The notes under the pieces: model-generated
What the model saw: the letters and a program-made list of their open reading frames with translations, nothing else
The model's database searches: none
What the model was told of the DNA's origin: nothing
Translations under genes and position numbers: made by a program
In this document: piece after piece, positions 1-8,458 of the stretch
Layout: each line of letters starts with the position of its first letter
How positions within the stretch are numbered: the stretch's first letter is position 1
Assembly (NCBI RefSeq): GCF_003148775.1
Contig: NZ_QGGW01000006.1
Span: forward strand, 124,001 to 188,000
Length of the DNA: 64,000 bases
Reading direction: 5' to 3'
Origin: Roseicyclus mahoneyensis
GTDB taxonomy: Bacteria > Pseudomonadota > Alphaproteobacteria > Rhodobacterales > Rhodobacteraceae

Positions 1-908
1 GCGTAGAAGGGCAGGAAATACCATTCGGGCACGATATGTGCGGGCGTGACCAGAGCGTTGGCCTCGATGTAGTTGTCGGGGTGGCCAAGATAGTTGGGCA
101 TGAAACCGACGATGGCGAAGAACACCGCAAGGATCACGGCCAGCGCGAACAGGTCCTTGATCACGAAATAGGGCCAGAACGGCAGGGTATCGGCCTCGGC
201 TTCCTTCTTGGACGTGCGGCGCACCTCGACCCCGGTGGGGTTGTTGTTGCCGGTCGTGTGGAAGGCCCAGATGTGCAAGATCACGAGGCCCAAGATCACG
301 AAGGGCAGCAGGTAGTGCAGCGACAAGAAGCGGTTCAGCGTGGCATTGTCCACAGCCGGCCCGCCCAGCAGCCAAGTCTGCAGCGCTTCGCCCACGAAGG
401 GGATGGCGCCGAAGAGACCCGTGATCACGGTCGCGCCCCAAAACGACATCTGACCCCAGGGCAGAACGTAGCCCATGAAGGCGGTGCCCATCATCATCAG
501 GTAGATCAGCATGCCGATGATCCACGTCACCTCGCGCGGGGCCTTGTACGACCCGTAATAAAGACCGCGGAAGATGTGCAGATAGACCGCGACAAAGAAC
601 AGAGACGCGCCGTTCTGGTGGATGTAGCGGATCGCCCAGCCACCGTTCACGTTGCGCATGATGTGTTCGACCGAGGCAAAGGCCATGTCGACATGCGGCG
701 TGTAGTGCATCACCAAGATGATGCCGGTGATGATCTGCAAAAACAGGGTGAAGGTCAGGACGATGCCCCAGATCCACATCCAGTTGAGGTTCTTGGGGGT
801 CGGAATCATCAGCGTGTCATACATCAGGCCGACGATGGGCAACCGACGGTGCAGCCACTTTTCAGCGTTGCTGTTCGGTTCGTAATGGTCGTGGGGAATT
901 CCGGACAT
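1..908 (-). CDS. petB: Cytochrome b of the bc1 complex (partial, C-terminus outside window)
   Basis: Membrane core subunit of ubiquinol-cytochrome c reductase, carrying the two b hemes and the quinone sites. The reading frame starts [11 protein letters not shown] at 908 behind a clear GGAGGAAA ribosome site and runs off the window after about 302 codons. Several hydrophobic helices are visible, and the frame ends just past PEWY, the conserved Qo-site loop motif of cytochrome b. It lies 18 bp after petA, the usual Rieske-cytochrome b order; cytochrome c1 (petC) should follow outside the window. Confidence 0.97.
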   Translation of the reverse strand, partial: MSGIPHDHYEPNSNAEKWLHRRLPIVGLMYDTLMIPTPKNLNWMWIWGIVLTFTLFLQIITGIILVMHYTPHVDMAFASVEHIMRNVNGGWAIRYIHQNGASLFFVAVYLHIFRGLYYGSYKAPREVTWIIGMLIYLMMMGTAFMGYVLPWGQMSFWGATVITGLFGAIPFVGEALQTWLLGGPAVDNATLNRFLSLHYLLPFVILGLVILHIWAFHTTGNNNPTGVEVRRTSKKEAEADTLPFWPYFVIKDLFALAVILAVFFAIVGFMPNYLGHPDNYIEANALVTPAHIVPEWYFLPFY

Positions 909-926
909 GAGCGCGTTTCCTCCGGG

Positions 927-1502
927 TCAGCCGAGCAGGATCGTGGAGTCGTCCACGAAGGCCGCTACGGGAATATGCAGGTTTTCGGGCGCAGGCCCGC
1001 GACGGATGCGGCCTGAGGCGTCGTAGTGCGAGCCGTGGCACGGGCAGAACCAACCGTTGAAGTCACCGGCACCATCCCCGATGGGAACGCAGCCAAGGTG
1101 TGTACACACGCCGATCTGAACCAGCCATTCGCCGGTGTTCTCGCCCTCGTAGGGGGGCAGCGTGCGGTTGAGGTCGGTCGCTTCGGTCGCGTCCACGTTG
1201 GGGTTGCGCGCCTGACGGTCGACAAGATCGGACAGCTCGACAGTGCTCGCCTCGGCGATCGCCTCGGGTGTGCGGCGGCTGATGAAGACCGGCTTGCCGA
1301 GGAAAAGAACGGTCAGCTGGGTCCCTTCCGTCACGCCGGATACGTCGACGCGCATCTGGCTGGCGGCCTGAACATCGGCCGACGGGTTCATCTGGTTCAC
1401 CAGCGGCCAGACAGCGGCACCCGTGGCCACGGCGCCGACACCGGCGGTAGCGTAGTAGAGAAAATCGCGGCGATCGCCGCCTTGGTCTTCGGCGTGTGAC
1501 AC
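927..1502 (-). CDS. petA: Ubiquinol-cytochrome c reductase iron-sulfur (Rieske) subunit
   Basis: 191-residue Rieske protein that passes electrons from ubiquinol to cytochrome c1 on the periplasmic side. The N-terminus has a Tat-like RRDFL (residues 11-15) followed by the single membrane anchor. The cluster-binding boxes are CTHLGC (C133, H135, C138) and CPCHGSH (C153, C155, H156): ligands C133, H135, C153 and H156, with C138-C155 as the disulfide pair. Length is normal for alphaproteobacteria. First gene of the bc1 operon, 18 bp before petB. Confidence 0.97.
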   Translation of the reverse strand: MSHAEDQGGDRRDFLYYATAGVGAVATGAAVWPLVNQMNPSADVQAASQMRVDVSGVTEGTQLTVLFLGKPVFISRRTPEAIAEASTVELSDLVDRQARNPNVDATEATDLNRTLPPYEGENTGEWLVQIGVCTHLGCVPIGDGAGDFNGWFCPCHGSHYDASGRIRRGPAPENLHIPVAAFVDDSTILLG

Positions 1503-1773
1503 GGTTTCGCGTCTCCCCTTGTTCTGGGCCCGGAAAAGGCGGGACCTCGAAAGCTAGAGCTGGCGCAGGGACTCGGCCCCCGCGCCTGGATAGCGTCGGA
1601 TGTATGCCTCAAGATTATAGGCGTCCAGCGGACAAACGCGCGCATCTACGCCGAAATGTCGCAGCACTGTCGCGATTTACACAAAACCGCGCAGCCCTGA
1701 GGCGAAGTTGGCGACGGCGACTGCCGCAAGGATTGAGCGGCGGGACAGACGGCCTGCGTTCGGGCCGCGCAGC
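1503..1773. other. Intergenic region upstream of petA (271 bp)
   Basis: No gene is supported here. It lies between the end of the GNAT gene and the start of petA, both on the minus strand, so it most likely holds the bc1 operon promoter. I could not assign a -35/-10 pair or a regulator site with confidence. Confidence 0.5.
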
Positions 1774-2202
1774 TTAGGCCAGCGGACAGCGCATCAGCCG
1801 GTGCAAGATGCCCGATCCATCGTCGTATTCGGGACCTTCCGCGACAAAACCCAGCCTTTCATAGAAACCGATCACCGAGACTTGCGATTCCAGAACTGCG
1901 GTGCCGAACCCCGCGGCGCGGGCATCTTCCAGCACATGCAGCATCAGCGCCCGGCCAAGCCCAGTGCCACGCGCATCGGCCATCACGGCGACACGACCGA
2001 TCTTAGCCTCGCCATCGCGTGCGATCAGCCGGGCCGTGCCCATCGGGCAGCCGTCGCCCGCCGCAAGGTAATGGGTGCAGGTCGCATCCGCGGCGTCCCA
2101 TTCCTCGGCCTCGGGAATGCCCTGTTCCTCGATGAAGACGGCGCGGCGCACGGCAAAGCATGCCACGCGCGCAGCCTCAGTTTCTGCGCGCGCAATTTTC
2201 AT
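1774..2202 (-). CDS. GNAT family N-acetyltransferase (ElaA/YjcF-like)
   Basis: 142-residue acyl-CoA-dependent N-acetyltransferase, substrate unknown. The N-terminal VRRAVFIEEQGIP is typical of the YjcF/ElaA branch. The acetyl-CoA loop is visible as RGTGLGRALM, followed by the C-terminal FYERLGF segment of GNAT folds. The frame is open further upstream, but MKIARAE at 2202 is chosen because homology begins there and it sits 7 bp after the upstream GST stop. Last of a run of minus-strand genes. Confidence 0.88.
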   Translation of the reverse strand: MKIARAETEAARVACFAVRRAVFIEEQGIPEAEEWDAADATCTHYLAAGDGCPMGTARLIARDGEAKIGRVAVMADARGTGLGRALMLHVLEDARAAGFGTAVLESQVSVIGFYERLGFVAEGPEYDDGSGILHRLMRCPLA

Positions 2203-2209
2203 GCGGGCA

Positions 2210-2815
2210 TCACGCCGGGGCTGTTGCCGACATTGCGGGGCGCGTGGCGAAGCCGGCCTCCCATGCCGCCAGTGCGGGACGCCCGGCGCGCCAGTCGCGC
2301 GCAGCATGGCGCAGGTCCAGATAACCCAGCGCACAGCCCACCGCGATCTGGCCCATGTCGAGCGGGCCTGCCAGATGGCTCATCCACTGCCCCTCGATGG
2401 CATCCAGCGCACGGCTGACCTTGCCCCATTGCCCCTCGACCCACGGCGCGAAGCGGATTTCCTCGGGGCGGTACCGTTCTTCGTAGATCATGCCCACCGC
2501 GGCCTCCATCATCCCGTCGGCGGTCGCCTCGAGCGTCAGGACCTCCCACAGCCGCGCGGCCGGGTAGAGCGTGCCGCCCCGCGTCGCGTCGAGGTAGCGG
2601 GTGATAACCCGGCTGTCATAAAGCGTCGGGCCCTCATCACGCACCAGCGCGGGGATCTTGCCCAAGGGATTGGCGGCATTGATCCGGTCCTCGCCTTTAA
2701 CGGGCGAAGTGGCGACCTGTTCGAAGGGGATGTCGGTGATCCCCAGTTCGGCGATGACGACGCGCGCCTTGCGCGCGAAAGGCGACAGCGGCGAACCCAG
2801 AAGAACGTCGCTCAT
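2210..2815 (-). CDS. Glutathione S-transferase family protein
   Basis: 201-residue GST-fold protein. The N-terminal thioredoxin-like domain begins LLGSPLSPFARKARVV, with a serine in the usual activating region, and continues to NPLGKIPALV and a DS-containing turn (YDSRVITRYLD) that normally contacts the glutathione glutamyl group. The C-terminal half is helical. Specific substrate unknown. It overlaps the upstream 93-residue gene by 4 bp (ATGA), so the two are likely coupled. Confidence 0.88.
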   Translation of the reverse strand: MSDVLLGSPLSPFARKARVVIAELGITDIPFEQVATSPVKGEDRINAANPLGKIPALVRDEGPTLYDSRVITRYLDATRGGTLYPAARLWEVLTLEATADGMMEAAVGMIYEERYRPEEIRFAPWVEGQWGKVSRALDAIEGQWMSHLAGPLDMGQIAVGCALGYLDLRHAARDWRAGRPALAAWEAGFATRPAMSATAPA

Positions 2816-3093
2816 GCGATCCTCCGCAGGCGCAGCCGGGCAAGGGCACCGAGGTCAATCTCGACCCCCGGTCCGGTGGTGCCCAGACGTATGCTGCGCG
2901 TCCAGCGCGCGGTCGCGTTCATCTGACCCGGCGCATGGCCGACACGGATGCCCGCAGGAATGCGGTCCATGGCAGCTTCGGCGGCCGGGGGCACGGTCTG
3001 CGCGCGCGCGCGGCGGGCAGCGGCATAGGCAATGGCGGCAACTGCGCCATAGCGGATCGCCGCAACGGCGATCGGGGTAAACGGAATGGCCAA
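2812..3093 (-). CDS. Hypothetical small protein with N-terminal hydrophobic segment
   Basis: 93 residues, no recognised family. Residues about 4-27 are alanine/isoleucine-rich and could form one membrane helix or signal anchor, followed by an arginine-rich turn and a soluble tail. The stop overlaps the GST start by 4 bp, and it sits 31 bp after the PaiB-like gene, which supports it as a real operon member. Function unknown. Confidence 0.65.
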   Translation of the reverse strand: MAIPFTPIAVAAIRYGAVAAIAYAAARRARAQTVPPAAEAAMDRIPAGIRVGHAPGQMNATARWTRSIRLGTTGPGVEIDLGALARLRLRRIA

Positions 3094-3124
3094 GGCGCAA
3101 CCTCCCTTGCGGCGATGTCTGGCC

Positions 3125-3778
3125 TCAGATGTAGGTGATCAGCGCACCCTTGTCTATTTCCGGCACGCCGCCCGTCATCAGCGCCGAGAGCGTTTCGACC
3201 TCGTGTCCGATGGGCGAATAGCGCACCGCCTCGGCGGCGGCTTCGCGCGCGCTGTCGGTCTTGTTCTGGTTCAGCTTCCACGTGCCGTCGATCTGCTCGA
3301 CCACAAAGCGGAACGGCAGGATCTGGCGCATCATCCGGTCCAGCGTCTCGGGCGGCATCTTGGCCGTGGTCCATGGCTTCTTGGGCACCAGCCGATCCTC
3401 GAACTGCGCCGAGACACGGTCGAGATGCTCGCGCATGTCGCCCGGATCTGCGGGGTGGAGCTGGCCACGCAGATGGACGGCGACATAGTTCCACGTCGGC
3501 ACCTGCGCCGGATCACCGTACCAGTCGGGCGAGATGTAGCCGTCAGGGCCCATGACGGCGATCACAGCAGGCGTGGGGCCGGTCACAGCGCGCGCGATGG
3601 GGTTGGACCGCACAAGGTGCAACTCCGCCTCGGTCGCGGCCTCGTTCAGCCAGAACGGCACATGGGACAGCAGAGGCGCCGGGTCGCCGTTGAGGCAGAG
3701 CGTGCCAAAGCCCCGCCTGCGCGCCAGAGAAATGTTGAGAAACTCCGGTTCCTGGCGGAAGGCTGGGTTCGGATGCAT
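3125..3778 (-). CDS. FMN-binding negative transcriptional regulator (PaiB family)
   Basis: 217-residue protein with a split-barrel flavin-binding fold like Bacillus PaiB. The start MHPNPAFR matches the usual MYxPxxFR beginning of the family, and an AAGG ribosome site lies just ahead of this ATG; a GTG 15 bp upstream is the alternative. Visible family features are the LSHVPFWLN segment, the WNYVAVHLRG core strand and the C-terminal KLNQNK motif. Whether it represses genes or is a flavin enzyme here is not known. Confidence 0.87.
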   Translation of the reverse strand: MHPNPAFRQEPEFLNISLARRRGFGTLCLNGDPAPLLSHVPFWLNEAATEAELHLVRSNPIARAVTGPTPAVIAVMGPDGYISPDWYGDPAQVPTWNYVAVHLRGQLHPADPGDMREHLDRVSAQFEDRLVPKKPWTTAKMPPETLDRMMRQILPFRFVVEQIDGTWKLNQNKTDSAREAAAEAVRYSPIGHEVETLSALMTGGVPEIDKGALITYI

Positions 3779-3822
3779 GACAAGACCCTTCACATGGAAA
3801 AGGCCGCGCCAAGCTGGCGCGG

Positions 3823-5073
3823 TCAGACGGTAAGCTGGCGACCGTCGTGCCCGGCGATCCGGACGGTGACGATTCTGCCTGCGGTGTGATCCGCGTCGAA
3901 TGCCACTTCGGTAAACTGTTCCGTGCGGCCCATGCGGGCGTTTTCCATCAAGATGTGATGAATCTGCCCTACCTGCGCGCTCAGATGCGCGCGCAGTCGC
4001 GTCTCACCAGCGGCGCGCAATCGGGCGGCCCGGTCCTTGATCGTGGCGCCGTCGAGTTGCGGCATGCGCGCGGCCGGCGTGCCCTTGCGGGGCGAATAGG
4101 GAAAGACATGCAACCAGGTCAGACGGCACTCCTCGACCAGCTTCAGCGAGTTGTTGAAGGCGACATCGGACTCGGTCGGAAAGCCGGCGATGATATCGGC
4201 ACCAAAGACCATGTCGGGGCGCAGGCACCGTGCCTCCTCGCAAAAGCGGATGGCATCATCGCGCAAGTGTCGGCGCTTCATCCGTTTCAGGATCAGGTCA
4301 TCGCCATGCTGGAGCGAGAGGTGCAGATGGGGCATCAGCCGCGGTTCGGTGGCGATGGCCTGCATCAGGTTCGGGTCCACCTCGATGCTGTCGATGGAAC
4401 TGATGCGCAGACGCGGCAGGTCAGGCACCAGCCGCAGGATGCGCATCACCAGATCGCCCAGCCGCGGCGCGCCCGGCAGGTCCGCGCCCCAACTCGTCAG
4501 GTCGACGCCGGTCAGCACCACCTCGTTGTAGCCGCGATCCACCAGCCGCTTGATCTGGTCGACCACCACACCCGCGGGCACGCTGCGTGAATTGCCCCGG
4601 CCGTAGGGGATGATGCAAAACGTGCAGCGGTGGTCGCAGCCGTTTTGCACCTGCACATAGGCGCGCGACCGGGAGCCGAACCCGTCGATCAGGTGGGCAG
4701 CGGTTTCGCGCACCGACATGATGTCATCGACCTGCACGCGCTCGGTCTCGCCGATGAGGTCGGCGGCCATTGCGGTCCATGTCTCGGGGCGCATCTTCTC
4801 GGTATTGCCGATGACGCGGTCGACCTCGGGCATCTTGGCAAATGTCTCGGGCTCGGTCTGGGCGGCGCAGCCGGTCACGATCAGCGTCGCGTCGGGGTGG
4901 GCGCGGCGCAGGCGGCGGATGTCCTGGCGCGCCTTGCGCACGGCCTCTGCCGTCACGGCGCAGGTGTTGACGACAACCGTTTGCCCAAGGCCCGCCGCGG
5001 CGGACATCTCGCGCATCGCCTCGGTCTCGTAGGCGTTCAGCCGACAGCCCAGCGTATGAAAGACGGGGGTCAT
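3823..5073 (-). CDS. mtaB: tRNA N6-threonylcarbamoyladenosine (t6A37) methylthiotransferase
   Basis: 416-residue radical-SAM enzyme converting t6A to ms2t6A at position 37 of ANN-decoding tRNAs. The N-terminal methylthiotransferase domain holds the three cluster cysteines C10 (HTLGC), C38 (VVNTC) and C69 (VTGC). The radical-SAM motif CDHRCTFC is at residues 146-153. The C-terminal end is short. The start overlaps the dapF stop by one base (TGATG), as in many alphaproteobacteria where dapF and mtaB are paired. Confidence 0.95.
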   Translation of the reverse strand: MTPVFHTLGCRLNAYETEAMREMSAAAGLGQTVVVNTCAVTAEAVRKARQDIRRLRRAHPDATLIVTGCAAQTEPETFAKMPEVDRVIGNTEKMRPETWTAMAADLIGETERVQVDDIMSVRETAAHLIDGFGSRSRAYVQVQNGCDHRCTFCIIPYGRGNSRSVPAGVVVDQIKRLVDRGYNEVVLTGVDLTSWGADLPGAPRLGDLVMRILRLVPDLPRLRISSIDSIEVDPNLMQAIATEPRLMPHLHLSLQHGDDLILKRMKRRHLRDDAIRFCEEARCLRPDMVFGADIIAGFPTESDVAFNNSLKLVEECRLTWLHVFPYSPRKGTPAARMPQLDGATIKDRAARLRAAGETRLRAHLSAQVGQIHHILMENARMGRTEQFTEVAFDADHTAGRIVTVRIAGHDGRQLTV

Positions 5074-5909
5074 CAGACGCCTGCCAGCCAGTCGGGGGTG
5101 AGGGTGCCCGCGAAGACCGTGGCGGTCGGGCCGGTCATCCAGACGCCATCATCGCGCCAGTCTATGGCGATATCGCCGCCATCGAGCGTGATGGTCACGC
5201 GCCGCCCGGTCAGCCCGCGGCGGGCGGCGGCCACCGCGACCGCGCAGGAGGAAGACCCGGAGGCCAGCGTGATCCCCGTGCCCCGTTCCCAGACCCGCAT
5301 CCGGAGGTGGTCAGGGCCGATCAGATGGGCGAACTGCACGTTGGTGCGCTCGGGGAACAGCGGATGGTGCTCCATCCGCGCGCCCATCGTCGCCAGATCC
5401 ACCGCCTCGGCATCCACGACAAAGAAGCTGCAATGCGGGTTGCCCATGCCGGTGGCGACCGGGTCACCGGGGATGGGCAGGTGCAACAGGTCCACATCTT
5501 GCGCCAGCGGCACGCCCTGCCAGTCCAGCACGGGCTGGCCCATGTTGACCGAGGTGAGGCCGCCCCCCGCATCTTGCGCCTGCAGAACCCCGCGTTCGGT
5601 CCTGAGCGTCAGCGCCGCCTTGCCCGTCCGCGCCAGTTCCCGCGCGGCGATGCAGCGTGTGGCGTTGCCGCAGGTCGACGACAGGCTGCCGTCGGCGTTC
5701 CAGAAGGTGAGGTGCAGATCGGCATCGGTGCCGGTCTCGATCAGCGCCAGCTGGTCAAAGCCCACGCCCCGGTGACGATCCGACAGCGCACGCGCGAGCG
5801 CAGGCGTGACGGCGGCGTCGGTTCCGCGCGCGTCGATCACCACGAAGTCATTGCCAAGCCCATGCATTTTCAGGAAAGGCAGGCCGGAAGGGGGCAGCAT
5901 GTCAGACAT
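5073..5909 (-). CDS. dapF: Diaminopimelate epimerase (catalytic Cys217 replaced by Ser)
   Basis: 278-residue enzyme of the lysine/peptidoglycan pathway that interconverts LL- and meso-diaminopimelate by a two-cysteine mechanism. Seen: [15 protein letters not shown] near the N-terminus, first active-site cysteine C80 in [15 protein letters not shown] and ERTNVQF. The second active-site motif, normally ACGTGAC, reads ASGSSSC at residues 216-222, so the second catalytic cysteine is Ser217; C222 matches the other conserved cysteine. The codon is TCC. First gene of the dapF-mtaB operon. Identity is firm, activity uncertain. Confidence 0.9.
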   Translation of the reverse strand: MSDMLPPSGLPFLKMHGLGNDFVVIDARGTDAAVTPALARALSDRHRGVGFDQLALIETGTDADLHLTFWNADGSLSSTCGNATRCIAARELARTGKAALTLRTERGVLQAQDAGGGLTSVNMGQPVLDWQGVPLAQDVDLLHLPIPGDPVATGMGNPHCSFFVVDAEAVDLATMGARMEHHPLFPERTNVQFAHLIGPDHLRMRVWERGTGITLASGSSSCAVAVAAARRGLTGRRVTITLDGGDIAIDWRDDGVWMTGPTATVFAGTLTPDWLAGV

Positions 5910-6018
5910 GGTCGCGCATATACGCCGCCTGCGACGACTTGGAAATCCCCGGCCCCGGCAATCGCCGGTTTTTGGCTTGACGAGTCTCCGGACCCTCCGT
6001 AGGTACGCACCCCTGAGT

Positions 6019-6094
6019 GGGCCCGTAGCTCAGTTGGTAGAGCAGTTGACTTTTAATCAATTGGTCACAGGTTCGAATCCTGTCGGGCTCACCA
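6019..6094 (+). tRNA. tRNA-Lys (anticodon TTT)
   Basis: 76-nt cloverleaf. The acceptor stem GGGCCCG pairs with CGGGCTC, with one G-T wobble. The D-arm is GCTC/GAGC. The anticodon stem GTTGA/TCAAT encloses loop CTTTTAA with anticodon TTT at 6052-6054. The T-arm ACAGG/CCTGT has loop TTCGAAT. The CCA end is encoded. A T-rich tract follows directly (6095-6115) and may end transcription. Confidence 0.98.
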
Positions 6095-6586
6095 TTTTCC
6101 CCTGTTTTTTGGCGCATATGGGTTGGGGAACAGCGGGTTGTCCCGTTGACGGCACATCGAGAATCATCAGTTACCCCCGCCTACGCCCTCCTAAGGGTTG
6201 GCGCGCAATGTGCGGATCCGGTTGGGGCGCGCGCGTGGTTTGTCGGCCGTGGATGTGGCCGACCGATGACAGCGGGCGCGCTGCGCAAAAGGTTCTGCAG
6301 CAGCAAGACCTGACCTGTCGCGTCTCGACCGCTCTGGCCACTGTGGGTCTGGCCACCGCGGGCCTGTGGTGACCCCGGATTTTCGTGCAAGCTCGAAGGG
6401 TCCGTTCTCCACGGACTGCGCCCCCGCCGACGGCCGGGGGCCACCTTTCGCGCCCTGGGCAATGCTGGGGGGCAAGGACGGAGACACCAGACGCCCGACA
6501 CGGCATCAACCGTCAGTGTCGCCTTACAAAAACAGAAAAGAGCGGGCGCAAGGCCCGCTCTTTCCGTATCCGATGATCCGGATGGA
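6095..6586. other. Intergenic region, 492 bp, no recognised gene
   Basis: Lies between tRNA-Lys and the end of the porin gene. No open frame here resembles a known protein; those present are arginine-rich, low-complexity translations typical of GC-rich noise. Structure seen: an inverted repeat TCGGCC/GGCCGA with an 8-nt loop at 6243-6262, two copies of TCTGGCCAC at 6333 and 6348, and the porin terminator at its right end. An uncharacterised small RNA is possible but not shown. Confidence 0.5.
6537..6571 (-). terminator. Rho-independent terminator of the porin gene
   Basis: Perfect 11-bp inverted repeat AAAGAGCGGGC / GCCCGCTCTTT (6537-6547 and 6553-6563) with a 5-nt loop. Read on the minus strand it is followed by a T-rich run (TTTTCTGTTTTTG). 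It lies 16 bp beyond the porin stop codon region. Confidence 0.88.
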
Positions 6587-7570
6587 TCAGAAGGACATTG
6601 CCAGGCCGAGCGACCAACGCGAACCGTCGGTGCACGACGGGCCGGCGCCGCCGCAATCGCTGTCGCCATAGCCGAGGTGCATCGAAGCGCCACCACCGAG
6701 GTCGTAGGCAGCTGCCAGACCGAAGCCTTCGTTGGTGTTGCCCGTGGTTTCTTCCTCGAACTGACCCCAGTTGGCGTGCAGGGTGATCGCGTCGAACTCG
6801 TAGCTCACGCCGAGGCCGATGTGGGTCTCGTCGAGGCTGCCGAGGGTCAGGTCACCTTCGGAGTAGTTGACGGTTGCCGTCAGGCCCGAGTCGAGCGCAA
6901 CGCTTGCCGACACACCGATGAGGTCGGAGATGCCAACGCCGCCGTGATCGCCGGTCTGGTAACCGAGGCCGAGGTTGAGGCGACCGCCGCCGAAGTCGAG
7001 GCCGTAGCGGAAGCCGAGGCCGATGATGGCATCATCGGTGTTTGCCGAAGCGGACGGGTTGTTGCCCTGCACTTCAGCCGACAGGGCGAACCCGAAGTCG
7101 CCGACCGTGTAGTCGTAGCGCAGGATCTGACCGTTGTGGTCGCCGTCGTAGCCGGAGTTGCCGTTGAAGCCGCCGTGGCCGGTTTCAGCGTCATTGATCG
7201 AGCCCGGCGAACCGGCGTTGACTTCGGTCATCGCCCAGTCGAACGCACCGTCGGTGTCGCCCAGGGTCAGCGTGCCGAACGAGCCGCGAACGAACACGGT
7301 GAAGTCAGCGAAGGCGCTGGAAATGTCGCCAAGGCCGGTCGTGAGGGGCCGGTCGGACGCGTCATCGAGGTCGATGGTCGCGCCGAAGGACAGACCGTTG
7401 TCGGTCTGGCCGGTGAGTGCGAAACGCACGTCGACGGACTGGAAGAACGCGACGTCAAGACCGGTCCCGCCAGCAATACCCATTTCGGCCGAACCCGTCA
7501 CGGTGACGTCTGCGGCCGCGGCGCCAGCGAAGGCCACCAGGGCAGTCGTAGCGAAGAGAACCTTTTTCAT
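6587..7570 (-). CDS. Outer-membrane porin (Rhodobacter-type, Gram-negative porin family)
   Basis: 327-residue beta-barrel porin giving general diffusion across the outer membrane. The start MKKVLFATTALVAFAG has a GAGGG ribosome site just upstream; the frame extends 13 codons further but that part lacks a signal. A signal peptide ends near AAA-DVTVTG. The rest alternates aromatic and polar residues, rich in G, D and N, and ends in phenylalanine (LAMSF), the usual outer-membrane barrel terminus. Single gene with its own terminator. Confidence 0.93.
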   Translation of the reverse strand: MKKVLFATTALVAFAGAAAADVTVTGSAEMGIAGGTGLDVAFFQSVDVRFALTGQTDNGLSFGATIDLDDASDRPLTTGLGDISSAFADFTVFVRGSFGTLTLGDTDGAFDWAMTEVNAGSPGSINDAETGHGGFNGNSGYDGDHNGQILRYDYTVGDFGFALSAEVQGNNPSASANTDDAIIGLGFRYGLDFGGGRLNLGLGYQTGDHGGVGISDLIGVSASVALDSGLTATVNYSEGDLTLGSLDETHIGLGVSYEFDAITLHANWGQFEEETTGNTNEGFGLAAAYDLGGGASMHLGYGDSDCGGAGPSCTDGSRWSLGLAMSF

Positions 7571-7820
7571 GGTTTTTCCCTCGTGTTGATATTCAAAGGT
7601 GCACCTCAAGACGGGGGGTCCGCATTGAGTATGCCCTTGTCTCCCTCCTCAGAACCCCGATTGCAAGCAAGCCCGCCGCCCGTTTCGTGTCTTGTCCGCG
7701 CCATGGTGCAGACATGCCACAGTCTTGTTGTGGGCATGCACCGGGGCAAAGGGCCTTGCCCGCTGTGGGGGGCTCCTATACCAAAAGCACGAGAAATAAC
7801 GAAGTTGCGGGGACCGGCAG

Positions 7821-8351
7821 ATGGATATGCGGCTGGCGAAGGTGGTTGGCATTTGCGCTGTGGCAGCGGTACTGGCCGGGTGCGGCGGCGGCGGTCCCTT
7901 TGGTGGTGACGGGCTTTTCGGCGGTGCGTCCCCCGAGCGCCGGGCCGCACAAAACGCCGCGCAGGAACGGGATCTGATCGAGCAGGGCATCTTGCCTGAT
8001 CCCGAACGCTCCACCATCTTCGACCTCTTTTCCTCGGCCGACGACCCCAACAACACCGTCGAGGTGAACCGCTACCTCTGGAACGCCTCGCTCGAGATCC
8101 TCGATTTCATGCCGGTCGAAGCGGCCGATCCGTTTTCGGGGGTCATTCAGTTCGGCTTCGGCACACCGCCGGGCGGCAGCCAGGCCTACCGCGCGACCGT
8201 CTACGTGCAGGATCCCGCACTGGAGGCGCGATCCCTGCGCGTCGCGGTGCAATCCCGGGGCGGTGCAGTCAGCCGTGATGTCGCCCGCCAGATCGAAGAC
8301 GCGATTCTGACCCGTGCCCGCCAGATCCGTCTCAGGGACAGCAACCTCTGA
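7821..8351 (+). CDS. DUF3576 lipoprotein
   Basis: 176-residue envelope protein of the alphaproteobacterial DUF3576 family; function unknown. The N-terminus MDMRLAKVVGICAVAAVLAGCGGGG is a lipoprotein signal with lipobox LAGC, so the mature protein is probably a lipid-anchored periplasmic or outer-membrane protein. Family-like stretches are NRYLWNASLEILDFMP and the C-terminal VARQIEDAILTRARQIR. It lies upstream of leuS, separated by a hairpin terminator. Confidence 0.87.
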   Translation: MDMRLAKVVGICAVAAVLAGCGGGGPFGGDGLFGGASPERRAAQNAAQERDLIEQGILPDPERSTIFDLFSSADDPNNTVEVNRYLWNASLEILDFMPVEAADPFSGVIQFGFGTPPGGSQAYRATVYVQDPALEARSLRVAVQSRGGAVSRDVARQIEDAILTRARQIRLRDSNL

Positions 8352-8387
8352 CGCGGCTTTACGCCCGCGCCTTGCCATTCTAACACG

Positions 8388-8417
8388 ACGCCGGGCGCAC
8401 CTTGCCCGGCGTTTCCC
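8388..8417 (+). terminator. Rho-independent terminator after the DUF3576 gene
   Basis: Inverted repeat ACGCCGGGC / GCCCGGCGT (8388-8396 and 8404-8412), 7-nt loop, followed by TTCCCGTTT. It sits 37 bp beyond the DUF3576 stop and 42 bp before leuS, so leuS probably has its own promoter or reads through. Confidence 0.7.
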
Positions 8418-8458
8418 GTTTCACGACCTGCCCCCAAGACCACAAGGACCTAACGCAC

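Noticed and set aside
6171-6696. Open frames in the gap before the porin
   Set aside because: Arginine/proline-rich, no ribosome site, overlapping the porin terminator; not supported as genes.
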